Positions 17,397 to 26,242 of a stretch of 64,000 nucleotides of DNA are shown here, piece by piece. Each line of letters starts with the position of its first letter. The first letter of the stretch is position 1. The notes under the pieces were generated by a model. That model had not been told where the DNA came from, made no database searches, and saw only the letters and a program-made list of their open reading frames with translations. The position numbers were made by a program, and so were the translations under genes. Origin of the DNA: Streptomyces sp. CBMA291 (GTDB lineage Bacteria; Actinomycetota; Actinomycetes; Streptomycetales; Streptomycetaceae); the NCBI RefSeq assembly GCF_014596525.1, contig NZ_MSJP01000003.1, positions 1 through 64,000 on the forward strand. The letters run 5' to 3'.

Positions 17397-18364
17397 GGGT
17401 GCTACTGCTCGGAGCCAACGGCTTCATCGGACGCTTCGTCGCCGACCGCCTGCTCGCCGACCCCGCCGTGCACCTCACCGCACTCGGCCGGGGCGACGAC
17501 GCCGACGTACGGTTCGACCTCGCCACGGGCAGCCCCGGCGCCCTGACCCGCTTCCTCGACGCCGTCCACCCCGGGGTCGTCGTCAACTGCGCGGGCGCCA
17601 CCAGGGGCGGCGCCCGCGAACTGACCCGGCACAACACCGTCTCCGTCGCCACCGTCTGCGAGGCCCTGCGGCGCAGCGGCTGCGGCGCCCGGCTCGTCCA
17701 GGTCGGCTGCGCCTCGGAGTACGGGCCCAGCCAGCCCGGCTCCTCGACCGCCGAGGACGCCGTACCGCGCCCCGGCGGCCCCTACGGGGTGTCGAAGCTG
17801 GCGGCGACCGAACTCGTCCTCGGCTCCGGGCTCGACGCCGTGGTCCTGCGCGTGTTCTCGCCCGTCGGCCCCGGCACCCCCGCCGGTTCGCCGCTCGGCA
17901 GGCTCGCCGAGGCGATGCGCCGGGCGATGCAGGCGGGCGACGGCGAACTGAAGCTCAGCGGTCTCGGGATCCAACGGGACTTCGTCGACGTCCGGGACGT
18001 GGCACGGGCCGTGCACGCCGCCTCGCTCTCCGCGGCCCAGGGCGTCGTCAACATCGGCACCGGTCGCGCGGTCCGGCTCAGGGACGCCGCCGCCGTCCTC
18101 GCCAGGGTCGCGGGCTACGCGGGCAACCTGCACGAGCTGGACGGCCCCCACGGCATCCCGCAGCGCCCGATGATCGGCGCCCCCCGCACCGAGGGGACCA
18201 TCGCCGAACAGCTGGCCTCCGCGCCCTACCCGTACCCCGACGGCTGCGGCACCTGGCAGCAGGCCGATGTACGGACCGCCCGCGACCGGCTGGGCTGGCG
18301 GCCCCGGATCAACCTGGAGGAGTCACTGGCCGACATCTGGATGGAGGCCGCGTGCCGCATCTGA
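17393..18364 (+). CDS. NAD-dependent epimerase/dehydratase (extended SDR)
   Basis: 323-residue short-chain dehydrogenase of the sugar-nucleotide epimerase type. The Rossmann motif GANGFIGR opens the protein; the active site has Ser in CASEYGPS and the YGVSK catalytic Tyr-Lys pair; RVFSPVGPG and the GIQRDFVDVRDVA segment are typical of UDP/dTDP-sugar epimerases. Likely produces a nucleotide sugar, presumably for the glycosyltransferase two genes upstream. The start overlaps the mini-ORF stop. It ends the operon, followed by a hairpin. Confidence 0.9.
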   Translation: MRVLLLGANGFIGRFVADRLLADPAVHLTALGRGDDADVRFDLATGSPGALTRFLDAVHPGVVVNCAGATRGGARELTRHNTVSVATVCEALRRSGCGARLVQVGCASEYGPSQPGSSTAEDAVPRPGGPYGVSKLAATELVLGSGLDAVVLRVFSPVGPGTPAGSPLGRLAEAMRRAMQAGDGELKLSGLGIQRDFVDVRDVARAVHAASLSAAQGVVNIGTGRAVRLRDAAAVLARVAGYAGNLHELDGPHGIPQRPMIGAPRTEGTIAEQLASAPYPYPDGCGTWQQADVRTARDRLGWRPRINLEESLADIWMEAACRI

Positions 18365-18422
18365 CGGCGACCGGAGCCGTCAGGGCGCGGGGGGTGGGCG
18401 TGCCCCGTCACGTCCACCCGCT

Positions 18423-18447
18423 GCCCGCCCCGTCGAGCGGGGCGGGC
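18423..18447 (+). terminator. Hairpin after the epimerase gene
   Basis: GCCCGCCCCG and CGGGGCGGGC form a perfect 10-bp stem with a 5-nt loop about 60 nt beyond the epimerase stop. There is no U-tract, as is usual for Streptomyces. Confidence 0.6.
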
Positions 18448-18725
18448 TGACCCCTCCGGGGACCCCGCCGCACGGGGCGGTGCTCGACACGGCGGACGGG
18501 CCGGGCAGCCGCCCCGACCCGCACCGCCCCGCCGCGGCGGCTCCGGGACGGCGGCTCCGGGCCTCGGGAATCCGGGCGCCGGGACAAACCGGCCTATTCC
18601 GCGCGCTGCCCGGTTGCTGGGACGGAATTGTCTCGCAGACCGGACCAGGTGTCTCGGAATGAGAGGGGGCGTGGCAGTGTTACGAGGAGAACAACCGTAC
18701 TGACATACCGACAACCGGAGTCCCC
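18448..18725. other. Non-coding stretch upstream of moeZ
   Basis: Together with the hairpin and the epimerase's 3' flank this makes a 360-bp gap. I see no gene in it. The last 60 bp (GTGTTACGAGGAG... to the GGAG before the start) probably hold the moeZ leader; no convincing -35/-10 pair could be fixed. Confidence 0.4.
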
Positions 18726-19904
18726 GTGTCGCTGCCACCCCTGGTCGAGCCGGCTGCCGAGCTCACCGTAGACGAGGTCCGCAGGTACTCCCGCCACCTG
18801 ATCATCCCGGACGTCGGGATGGACGGGCAGAAGCGGCTCAAGAACGCCAAGGTGCTGTGTGTCGGCGCCGGTGGGCTCGGCTCCCCGGCGCTGATGTACA
18901 TGGCCGCCGCCGGTGTGGGCACCCTGGGCATCGTGGAGTTCGACGAGGTCGACGAGTCGAACCTCCAGCGCCAGATCATCCACAGCCAGTCCGACATCGG
19001 CCGCTCCAAGGCCGAGTCGGCGCGCGACAGCGTGCTCGGCATCAACCCGTACGTGAACGTGATCCTTCACGAGGAGCGGCTCGAAGCCGACAACGTGATG
19101 GACATCTTCAGCCAGTACGACCTGATCGTCGACGGCACCGACAACTTCGCCACCCGTTACCTGGTGAACGACGCCTGTGTGCTGCTGAACAAGCCGTACG
19201 TCTGGGGCTCGATCTACCGCTTCGACGGCCAGGCGTCCGTCTTCTGGTCCGAGCACGGTCCCTGCTACCGCTGCCTCTACCCGGAGCCCCCGCCGCCGGG
19301 CATGGTCCCGTCCTGCTCCGAGGGCGGCGTCCTGGGCGTGCTCTGCGCGTCCATCGGCTCCATCCAGGTCAACGAGGCCATCAAGCTCCTCGCGGGCATC
19401 GGCGAGCCGCTCGTCGGCCGTCTGATGATCTACGACGCCCTGGAGATGCAGTACCGCCAGGTCAAGGTCCGCAAGGACCCCGACTGCGCGGTCTGCGGCG
19501 AGAACCCCACCGTCACCGAACTCATCGACTACGAGGCCTTCTGCGGCGTCGTGTCCGAGGAGGCCCAGGAGGCGGCGCTCGGCTCGACGATCACTCCCAA
19601 GCAGCTCAAGCAGTGGATCGACGACGGCGAGAACATCGACATCATCGACGTCCGCGAGCAGAACGAGTACGAGATCGTCTCGATCCCGGGCGCCCGTCTG
19701 ATCCCGAAGAACGAGTTCCTGATGGGCACCGCCCTCCAGGACCTCCCCCAGGACAAGCGGATCGTCCTGCACTGCAAGACGGGTGTCCGCAGTGCGGAAG
19801 TCCTCGCGGTGCTCAAGGCCGCGGGCTTCGCGGACGCCGTGCACGTCGGCGGCGGCGTGATCGGCTGGGTCAACCAGATCGAGCCCGAGAAGCCGGTCTA
19901 CTAG
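18726..19904 (+). CDS. moeZ: Adenylyltransferase/sulfurtransferase MoeZ (ThiF/MoeB domain plus rhodanese)
   Basis: 392 residues. It adenylates and then thiolates the C-terminus of small sulfur-carrier proteins (ThiS, MoaD, CysO type) for thiamine, molybdopterin or cysteine synthesis. The E1-like domain has the ATP loop GAGGLGS (residues 47-53), NLQRQIIH, the arginine/aspartate DGTDNFATR, and zinc-binding CYRCLYP with CAVCGE. The rhodanese domain occupies about residues 285-392, with the catalytic Cys350 in LHCKTGVRS. GTG start with GGAG upstream. Length and domain order match actinobacterial MoeZ. A strong hairpin follows. Confidence 0.95.
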   Translation: MSLPPLVEPAAELTVDEVRRYSRHLIIPDVGMDGQKRLKNAKVLCVGAGGLGSPALMYMAAAGVGTLGIVEFDEVDESNLQRQIIHSQSDIGRSKAESARDSVLGINPYVNVILHEERLEADNVMDIFSQYDLIVDGTDNFATRYLVNDACVLLNKPYVWGSIYRFDGQASVFWSEHGPCYRCLYPEPPPPGMVPSCSEGGVLGVLCASIGSIQVNEAIKLLAGIGEPLVGRLMIYDALEMQYRQVKVRKDPDCAVCGENPTVTELIDYEAFCGVVSEEAQEAALGSTITPKQLKQWIDDGENIDIIDVREQNEYEIVSIPGARLIPKNEFLMGTALQDLPQDKRIVLHCKTGVRSAEVLAVLKAAGFADAVHVGGGVIGWVNQIEPEKPVY

Positions 19905-19933
19905 ACCTTCCGGCCCCTCCGCGGGGCCAGGCG

Positions 19934-19966
19934 AAGGGCCCGGACCCCCCGTGGGTCCGGGCCCTT
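19934..19966 (+). terminator. Terminator after moeZ
   Basis: AAGGGCCCGGACCC pairs with GGGTCCGGGCCCTT (14 bp, 5-nt loop) 30 nt downstream of the moeZ stop. It can also serve the convergent lipoprotein gene ending at 20016. Confidence 0.85.
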
Positions 19967-20015
19967 CCGCATGCCCACGCCCTGGGACCTCCCGGGATCG
20001 CGAGACCTCCCGGGG

Positions 20016-21590
20016 TTACGAGGAGCAGACCGTGCCGGTTTTCGGGACCCGGCCGTCCAGGAGATAGGCGTCCACGGCCTTCTTCACGCACGCGCTGCCA
20101 CCGTTGTAGGCGCCGTGCCCCTCGCCCTCGTACGTCAGCTCCACGCCCACGCCGGGCCCGAGCGCCTTCACCATCGCGCGGGCCCCCTCGTACGGCGTCG
20201 CCGGGTCGCCCGTGTTGCCGACGACCAGGATCGGCGCCGAACCGGGCGCCGACACGTCCGGGTGCTCCCACGTACCGGGCACCGGCCACTGGGAGCAGCT
20301 CGACAGGGCCCAGCCCATGAAGTCGCCGAAGACCGGGGAGGTCTCCCGGAACTGCGGCAGCCGCTCCTTGGCCTGGCCCAGGGTGTACCGCTCCTTGTAG
20401 TCCACGCAGTTGATGGCGGCGTTCGCGGCCTGGATGTTGCTGTAGGAGCCGTTCTGGCCGCGCCCGTTCATCGCGTCCGAGAGGGTGAGCAGCAGGGCCC
20501 CGTTTCCGCCGTCGGCCGCTTCGAGGCCCTGCTCCAGATAGGTCCAGAACTCCTTGGAGTACAGGGCCTGCGCGATGCCGTTGGTGGCCTGGGTCTGGGT
20601 GAGTTTCCGGTCGCCGATGCCCGGGACCGGCTTCTTGTCGAGGGAGGCGAGGAGGTCCGTCACGAAGGTCTCGACCTCGGCGACGCTCGTACCGGGCAGG
20701 GTGCAGGCGTCGCCCCGGTCAACGCAGTCCCGGGCGAAGTTGTCCAGGGCGAGCTGGAAGCCCCGCGACTGGCCGAGGGCCCCCGCCTCCACGCCCGCGT
20801 CGGGGTCGACGACGCCGTCGAAGACGGCCCGGCCGACATGGGACGGGAACAAGTGGGCGTAGACACCGCCGAGTTCCGTGCCGTACGAGATGCCGAAGTA
20901 GTGCAGCTTGGAGTCTCCGAGGACCTGGCGCATCAGGTCCATGTCCCGGGCCGCGTTCTCGGTGCCCACGTGGGGGAGGGCCCGTCCCGAGTTCTTCTGG
21001 CAGGCGGCCGCGTACTTCTTCTGCGCGTCCGCGAGGGTCCGTTCCTCCGCCTCGTCGTCGGGGGTGAAGTCGAGGGCGTAGTAGGCGTCGAGTTCCTTGT
21101 CGTCCAGGCACGCGACGGGGTCGCTGCGGCCGACTCCGCGCGGGTCGAAGGAGACCAGGTCGTAGCGGGACCGCAGGGTCTCGTAGTCGGGGGCGAAGCC
21201 GGGCAGACCGGTGATGCCGGAGCCGCCGGGCCCGCCGAAGTTGAACAGCAGCGAGCCGATCCGCCGGTTCTGGTCGCGGGCGCGGACCCGGATGAGGGCC
21301 AGTTCGATCGTGTCGCCTTCCGGCACCGACCAGTCGAGTGGTGCCTGGAGGAAGGAGCACTCCCAGGAGGCGCCCTCGGCGGGCGGGGAGGGTGCGGCGC
21401 CGCCGCCCTCGTCCGCCGAGGGCGCGGGACAGGGCGCCCAGGACAGCTTCTGCGAGGTCAGCGGGGAGACACCGCCGGTCCCGGTCGGCCTCCCCGTATC
21501 CGCCGCCTCGTCCGCCGCGACCGTGCATCCCGCGAGTAGTGCGGCGGTGGCGGCGAGCAGGGCGGCACGGCGGGCGGCGGAGATCGACAT
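20016..21590 (-). CDS. Exported alpha/beta-hydrolase lipoprotein, tripeptidyl aminopeptidase-like
   Basis: 524 residues. A basic start, hydrophobic core and lipobox LLAGC mark a lipoprotein anchored outside the membrane. Family signatures of Streptomyces SlpD/Tap-type proteases: LLFNFGGPGGSG, SFDPRGVGRS, nucleophile GISYGTELG, acid in VVGNTGDPATPYEGA and His in YEGEGHGAY. Several cysteines (DCVDRGDACTLPG, INCVDYKERY, SSCSQWPVPG, SACVKKAV) probably form disulfides. It would remove N-terminal tripeptides from extracellular peptides. The ATG at 21590 was chosen from the signal peptide; no strong ribosome binding site is seen. It converges with moeZ. Confidence 0.92.
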   Translation of the reverse strand: MSISAARRAALLAATAALLAGCTVAADEAADTGRPTGTGGVSPLTSQKLSWAPCPAPSADEGGGAAPSPPAEGASWECSFLQAPLDWSVPEGDTIELALIRVRARDQNRRIGSLLFNFGGPGGSGITGLPGFAPDYETLRSRYDLVSFDPRGVGRSDPVACLDDKELDAYYALDFTPDDEAEERTLADAQKKYAAACQKNSGRALPHVGTENAARDMDLMRQVLGDSKLHYFGISYGTELGGVYAHLFPSHVGRAVFDGVVDPDAGVEAGALGQSRGFQLALDNFARDCVDRGDACTLPGTSVAEVETFVTDLLASLDKKPVPGIGDRKLTQTQATNGIAQALYSKEFWTYLEQGLEAADGGNGALLLTLSDAMNGRGQNGSYSNIQAANAAINCVDYKERYTLGQAKERLPQFRETSPVFGDFMGWALSSCSQWPVPGTWEHPDVSAPGSAPILVVGNTGDPATPYEGARAMVKALGPGVGVELTYEGEGHGAYNGGSACVKKAVDAYLLDGRVPKTGTVCSS

Positions 21591-21880
21591 AGGCCCATCG
21601 TGGGCCGCCGCCCCCGAGCCCGCTCGGGACGGAGGGCCAAGTGGGGGAGGGGCGCGAGCCCAGCAGGGGGGGGCGGGAGCTGCGGTGCCGCGCGCCCCCG
21701 ATGGGCACGATTGGATACGAAATCCTGGATCCGAAATACGGGATTCTGGATCCGGGATCCGGATCAGGTAGGCGGGGTCCGGGGTGCGGGGCGCCCGGCG
21801 GACCGGGGGCCGAGGTGCGGGGCGCCCGGCGGACCGGCGCCCACTGCGGCACACACCCCCGACATCCGTGAGCCAGAGGC
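21591..21880. other. Non-coding stretch with a GGATCCG cluster and a 24-bp direct repeat
   Basis: Between 21727 and 21766 the word GGATCCG and its near-copies occur four times in 40 bp, giving overlapping small palindromes. At 21783 and 21814 a 24-bp sequence (start GGTGCGGGGCGCCCGG) is repeated exactly, 31 bp apart. No gene is seen. The region lies in front of the 63-bp array. Confidence 0.6.
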
Positions 21881-22150
21881 GGATTACCGACGCGTGATTC
21901 GCGACGATTTTGACGTCCGCGGACTGGGGGGCGGATTACCAGGGCGTTACTCCGCGTGATTCGCGATGCCTCCGGCCGCCATGGGACGGAGTAAGGGATT
22001 ACCGACACGTTACTCGGCGTGATTCGTGACGCCTCGGATGCCCATGGGGCGGCGGGCGGGATTACCGATGCGTTACTCGGCGTGATTCGTGACGCCTCCG
22101 ACATCCACGGGCCGGGGGACGGGATTACTGGCGCGTTACTCCGCGTGAAC
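21881..22150 (+). repeat. 63-bp tandem array upstream of the flavoenzyme cluster
   Basis: The motif GGATTAC(C/T) followed 12-13 bp later by CGTTACTC and then by CGTGATTCGTGAC/CGTGATTCGCGAT starts at 21933, 21996, 22059 and 22122, a spacing of exactly 63 bp, with a shortened copy at 21881 and the last copy cut off by the gene leader. 63 bp is six helical turns, so the sites would lie on one DNA face. Although 63 is a multiple of three, the translations have no recognisable protein; I read it as regulatory DNA or a satellite. Confidence 0.85.
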
Positions 22151-22204
22151 CCGGTCCAGGCATGCTCAACCCGGTTGTTTCCAGCCGAGATACGAGGAGT
22201 CACG

Positions 22205-23383
22205 ATGGCAACGCCCTTGAACGAAGCGGAAGCTGTGCTGCAAGCGGTGAGGGAGTCTGTTCCCCGGCTGCGCGAGAACGGCCTTGAGGCCGAGAACCAG
22301 GGCTGGATCCCGGACGAGAACATCGAACTGCTGGAGAAGGCGGGCGTCTTCCGCATCGCGGTTCCGAAGCGCTTCGGCGGCCTCGACCTCCCGGCGGCCG
22401 AGCAGGCGGCGATCGTCGCCGAGATCGGCCGCGGCTGCGGCTCGACCGGCTGGGTCTCCTGCGCGTGGGTCTCCAGTGCCTGGATCGCCACCCAGTATCC
22501 GGACAAGGCCCAGGAAGAGATCTTCGTCGACGGCTCCGTCCGCATCTCCGGCGGCTTCACCCCCACCGGCACCGCCGTCGAGACCGAGGGCGGGTACGTC
22601 CTCAACGGCAGCTGGCGCTTCAACACCGGCATCAAGGGCGCGGACTGGAACATCTACGCGGCGATGCTCCAGCGGCCCGGACAGGAGGACGCCGAGGTCT
22701 TCGCCATCGTCCCCGCCTCCGAGGTCTCCATCGCCGACGACTGGGACGTCACCGCCGCGTCCGGCACCGGAAGCTCCACCACCACGGTCAAGGACCTCTT
22801 CGTCCCCGCCCACCGCGTCGTGGACGGCATCGAGGTCATCGAGGGCCTCGTCGGCGGCCGCTCCAACACGGGTGCCACGGGCCGCAACTACGGCCTCACC
22901 GCCTACGTCATGGCCCTCTCCGTCCCGGTCTATTTCGGCCTCGCCCACGCCGCTCTCGAGGTCTTCCTCCAGCGCTTGCCGGGCAAGGGCATCGCCTACA
23001 CCCACTGGGCCGAGCAGCGCGAGCACCCCTACACGCAGGTGAAGGTCGCGGTCGCCGCCAACAAGATCACCGCCGCCGAGGGACTCGCCGAGGGCTGGCT
23101 CCGCCTCATGCAGAGCGGAGCGGACTCCGGCGAGCAGCTCTCCGTCGAGCAGAAGGCCACCATGCGCGGCCAGTTCGGCTACGCCGTCCAGCTCGCGAAG
23201 GAAGCCGTCCAGGAGCTGCACGACATCAGCGGCGCCTCGATCATCGCCCGCACGGCGCCCTTCCAGCGCATTCAGCGGGACATCGAGGGCCTCTACCTGC
23301 ACGGCCTGATGACCCCCGTCGGGAGCCTGGAGGCCCACGGCCGGGTCCTCGTCGGCCTCGACCCGAACACCGACTACCTCTAG
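22205..23383 (+). CDS. Acyl-CoA dehydrogenase-fold flavin enzyme (probable group D monooxygenase or dehydrogenase)
   Basis: 392 residues with the three-domain acyl-CoA dehydrogenase fold: helical N-terminus (PRLRENGLEAENQGWIP, GVFRIAVPKRFGGLDL), beta middle domain (VRISGGFTPTGTAVETEGGYVLNGSWRFNTGIKGADW) and C-terminal helical domain (YLHGLMTPVGSLEAHGRVLVGLDPN). The closest pattern is the HsaA/HpaB-like flavin-dependent hydroxylase group rather than fatty-acid enzymes, because the canonical catalytic Glu region of acyl-CoA dehydrogenases is not evident. It would need a flavin reductase encoded elsewhere. ATG 22205 with CGAGGAG upstream. It opens the accessory flavoenzyme cluster, just behind the 63-bp array. 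Confidence 0.85.
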   Translation: MATPLNEAEAVLQAVRESVPRLRENGLEAENQGWIPDENIELLEKAGVFRIAVPKRFGGLDLPAAEQAAIVAEIGRGCGSTGWVSCAWVSSAWIATQYPDKAQEEIFVDGSVRISGGFTPTGTAVETEGGYVLNGSWRFNTGIKGADWNIYAAMLQRPGQEDAEVFAIVPASEVSIADDWDVTAASGTGSSTTTVKDLFVPAHRVVDGIEVIEGLVGGRSNTGATGRNYGLTAYVMALSVPVYFGLAHAALEVFLQRLPGKGIAYTHWAEQREHPYTQVKVAVAANKITAAEGLAEGWLRLMQSGADSGEQLSVEQKATMRGQFGYAVQLAKEAVQELHDISGASIIARTAPFQRIQRDIEGLYLHGLMTPVGSLEAHGRVLVGLDPNTDYL

Positions 23384-23600
23384 ATCCCCCGACGCGGGCC
23401 GGCCTTCCCCACCGGCCACCGCCCTCCCTGTGGTCCGCCGCCCCCACCGGCCACCGCTCCGTGTGGTCCGCCGCCCCCCCCGCCGCCCCCCACCGGCGGT
23501 CCGCACCGCGGTCCGTGCCGCCCGTACGCACGTCACCGCGCGACGGCACCCGCACGTCCATGAAGCCCTTTCCCTCCGGCAGAGAACGGAAAAGAGAACG

Positions 23601-25046
23601 GTGAACTCCGAGAAGTCGAGAACCGGCGCAGCAGACCAGGTCCGACAGCCCTCCCGCCGCAGCTTCCTGCGTGCCGGCGCCGCCCTCGGCGCCCTCACCG
23701 CCCTGTCGACGACGGCCTCCGGACTGATGGCCCCCTCCGCCGCGGCCGAGGAACAGCTCACCTACGACGTCATCGTCGTCGGCGCCGGCTTCGCCGGAAT
23801 CAGCGCCGCGCGCGACCTCCGCGACCAGGGCTACAGCGTCCTGGTCCTGGAGGCCCGCAGCCGCATCGGCGGCCGTACCTGGACCGACACCTTCGCCGGT
23901 CACACGGTGGAGCTGGGCGGCACCTGGGTCGACCCCGTCTCCCAGCCGCACGTCGGCGCCGAGCTGACCCGGTACGGCATCGGCCTCGTCGAGGACCTGG
24001 CCCCGGAGCGCACCTTCCTGCCGACGCCCAGCGGCCCGCAGGAGTTCGCCCCGGCCCAGGGCTTCGGCAACCTCGGCCTCGTCTACGAGCGGATCTTCGA
24101 GGGCTCCTCGCAGTACTTCGAGCGGCCCTTCGAGCCCCTGTACCGCTCGGACCTCATCGGCGCCAAGGACCAGCTCTCGCTGCGCGCCCGGCTCAACCAG
24201 ATGAACCTCACGCCGGCGGAGGAACTCCTCGTCAACGGCCAGACCGCCGTGTACTCGGGCGGCTCCAGCACCTCCGGCGCGCTCACCATGCTCGCCCAGT
24301 GGTGGGCGCTCGCCGGGCACAACAACGTCGGCTGGGAAGACACCATGCGCTACCGCATAGCCGGCGGCACGGCGGCCCTTCTCAACGCCATGCTGCTCGA
24401 CGCGCTGCCTGTCCTGCGCCTCAACACCCCGGTCACCGCGGTCACCCAGAGCGGCAACTACTACTTCGTCTCCACCCAGCCCGGCAGCACCTACCGGGCC
24501 CGCGGTGTCGTCGTCGCCGTCCCCGCCAACGTGTGGCAGACCATCGCGTTCTCGCCGGGGCTCGCCGCCGCGCGGACGACGGCCACCACCCAGGGCATCG
24601 GCGTGACGACCGGCACCAAGCTCCTGATCAACGCGAGCAGCGCGCAGGGCCGGTTCTACGCCCAGGGCGCGGAGGGCGGCTCGCCGATCACCATGCTGAT
24701 TCCGGACAAGCCGACGGCCGAGGGCCAGCTGTACATCGCCTTCAGCACCGATCCGACCTTCGACCCGAACAACCCGACGCAGGTCCGCGCGGCGGTCCAG
24801 CAGCTGGGCGCCGACGTCGACATCGTCTCCATCAAGGCGCACCGCTGGGGCAGCGACCCGTACTCGCGCGGCGGTTGGGCCTTCCGCAAGCCGGGGCAGC
24901 TCACCTCCCTCTATCCGGCGGTCACCCAGCCGACCGGGCGGCTCGCCTTCGCCACCGGCGACATCGCCAACGGCTGGAGCGGCTACATCGACGGAGCGAT
25001 CGAATCCGGTCGTCGTGCCGCCCATGACGCCTCGGTGGGCATCTGA
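23601..25046 (+). CDS. Tat-exported flavin monoamine oxidase
   Basis: 481 residues. The N-terminus carries a twin-arginine signal SRRSFLRAG (residues 18-26) and an Ala-rich hydrophobic region ending SAAAEE, so the folded, FAD-loaded enzyme is probably exported. Then the FAD dinucleotide motif VVGAGFAG (61-66 core), EARSRIGGRTWT and VELGGTWVD, all typical of the amine oxidase family, and near the end ATGDIANGWSGYIDGAIESG closing the FAD site. It would oxidise an amine to an imine with release of H2O2. GTG 23601 overlaps the stop of a 14-codon frame beginning at 23560. Next downstream is an imine reductase, suggesting chemically linked steps even though the two enzymes may be in different compartments. 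Confidence 0.88.
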   Translation: MNSEKSRTGAADQVRQPSRRSFLRAGAALGALTALSTTASGLMAPSAAAEEQLTYDVIVVGAGFAGISAARDLRDQGYSVLVLEARSRIGGRTWTDTFAGHTVELGGTWVDPVSQPHVGAELTRYGIGLVEDLAPERTFLPTPSGPQEFAPAQGFGNLGLVYERIFEGSSQYFERPFEPLYRSDLIGAKDQLSLRARLNQMNLTPAEELLVNGQTAVYSGGSSTSGALTMLAQWWALAGHNNVGWEDTMRYRIAGGTAALLNAMLLDALPVLRLNTPVTAVTQSGNYYFVSTQPGSTYRARGVVVAVPANVWQTIAFSPGLAAARTTATTQGIGVTTGTKLLINASSAQGRFYAQGAEGGSPITMLIPDKPTAEGQLYIAFSTDPTFDPNNPTQVRAAVQQLGADVDIVSIKAHRWGSDPYSRGGWAFRKPGQLTSLYPAVTQPTGRLAFATGDIANGWSGYIDGAIESGRRAAHDASVGI

Positions 25047-25205
25047 CCAGGCCCGGCCTGTCCTGAAACAGCCGTTGCGTACCAGGGAATTACTCAGCGG
25101 TTACCGGCGGCTGAGAGGCATGCGCCTAGCCTCGTAGGCATCGCACCGCATTCCTGTGCTGTGTATTTCACGCTGTGCGCGTCAACGAGAAAGTTGTGCC
25201 TGTTC

Positions 25206-26099
25206 ATGACCACCAATGCACATGCCGGCAATGACACCTCGATCGCCGTCATCGGCCTGGGCCTCATGGGCCAGGCGCTGGCCGGCGCTTTTCTGAAGTC
25301 CGACGTCTCCACCACCGTGTGGAACCGTTCGCCGGAGAAGGCCCGGACGCTCGTCGAGAACGGCGCCGTGCTCGCCGCCACGGCCGCCGACGCGGTCGCG
25401 GCGGCCCCGCTGATCGTCGTGTGCGTCACCGACTACGACGTGGCCCACACCGTTCTGGACCCGCTGGCCGACGCGCTGCGGGGGAAGACCGTCGTCAACC
25501 TCACCTCGGGTCACTCCGAGGGCGCGCGCGACACCGCGCGCTGGGCGGCCGAGCACGGCGTCAAGTACCTCGACGGCGCCATCATGGCGATCCCGCCGGT
25601 CATCGGCACCGAGCACGCCACGCTGCTGTACGCCGGTTCCCAGGAGGTCTTCGACGCGCACGAGGCCACCCTGGCGAGCCTCGGGCGAGCCACTCACCTC
25701 GGTGACGACCACGGCCTGGCCTCGCTCTACGACGTGGCCCTGCTCGGCATCATGTGGGGTGTCCTCAACAGCTTCCTGCACGGTGTCGCCCTGCTGGAGA
25801 CCGCGAACGTGAAGGCCGGTACCTTCGCGCCGCTCGCCAACGACTGGATCGGCGCGGTCACCAACTTCGTCTCGGCCTACGCGGGCCAGATCGACGAGGG
25901 CAGCTACCCCGCCCACGACGCCACCATCGACACCCACTGGGCGACGATGGTGCACCTGATCCACGAGAGCGAGGCGACCGGCGCGAGCGCCGAGCTGCCC
26001 ACGTTCGTCAAGGAGCTGACCGACCGGGCCATCGCCGCGGGTCGGGGCGGCGACAGCTACGCCGCCATGATCGAGCAGTTCAGGAAGCGCACCGCCTGA
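25206..26099 (+). CDS. NAD(P)-dependent imine reductase (beta-hydroxyacid dehydrogenase superfamily)
   Basis: 297 residues. The N-terminal Rossmann domain has VIGLGLMGQALAGAF with WNRSPEKA after strand 2, the Arg indicating NADPH. LDGAIMAIPPVIGTEHATLLYAGS and GLASLYDVALLGIMWG are characteristic of imine reductases; Asp176 in LYDVALL corresponds to the position that, in described enzymes, is Asp in (R)-selective members. The Lys of beta-hydroxyacid dehydrogenases is not at its usual place. The ATG 25206 was chosen by homology start. It would reduce a cyclic or enzyme-generated imine. Upstream lie a GCCTA/TAGGC dyad and two words shared with the 63-bp array. Confidence 0.85.
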   Translation: MTTNAHAGNDTSIAVIGLGLMGQALAGAFLKSDVSTTVWNRSPEKARTLVENGAVLAATAADAVAAAPLIVVCVTDYDVAHTVLDPLADALRGKTVVNLTSGHSEGARDTARWAAEHGVKYLDGAIMAIPPVIGTEHATLLYAGSQEVFDAHEATLASLGRATHLGDDHGLASLYDVALLGIMWGVLNSFLHGVALLETANVKAGTFAPLANDWIGAVTNFVSAYAGQIDEGSYPAHDATIDTHWATMVHLIHESEATGASAELPTFVKELTDRAIAAGRGGDSYAAMIEQFRKRTA

Positions 26100-26158
26100 G
26101 GCTGCCGGCATCCGGGCCGACCGGTACCGCCGCACGCGGTACCGAGTCGGACGCGGTA

Positions 26159-26199
26159 AAGCTCCGGCGGCCACCCGTCACGGGTGGCCGCCGGAGCTT
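26159..26199. terminator. Strong bidirectional terminator between imine reductase and ferredoxin genes
   Basis: A perfect 19-bp stem (AAGCTCCGGCGGCCACCCG and its complement) with a 3-nt loop, starting with AA and ending with TT on either side, lies between the convergent imine reductase and ferredoxin genes. It is among the strongest hairpins in the window. Confidence 0.92.
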
Positions 26200-26242
26200 C
26201 GCGCGTGCCGGGAGGGATCCTTCGGGCCTCTCCCGGCTCTCG

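Noticed and set aside
22019-22204. A coding extension of the flavoenzyme through the 63-bp array
   Set aside because: The frame is open because the period is 21 codons, but the best ribosome binding site and the family N-terminus are at ATG 22205, and the opposite strand is equally open.
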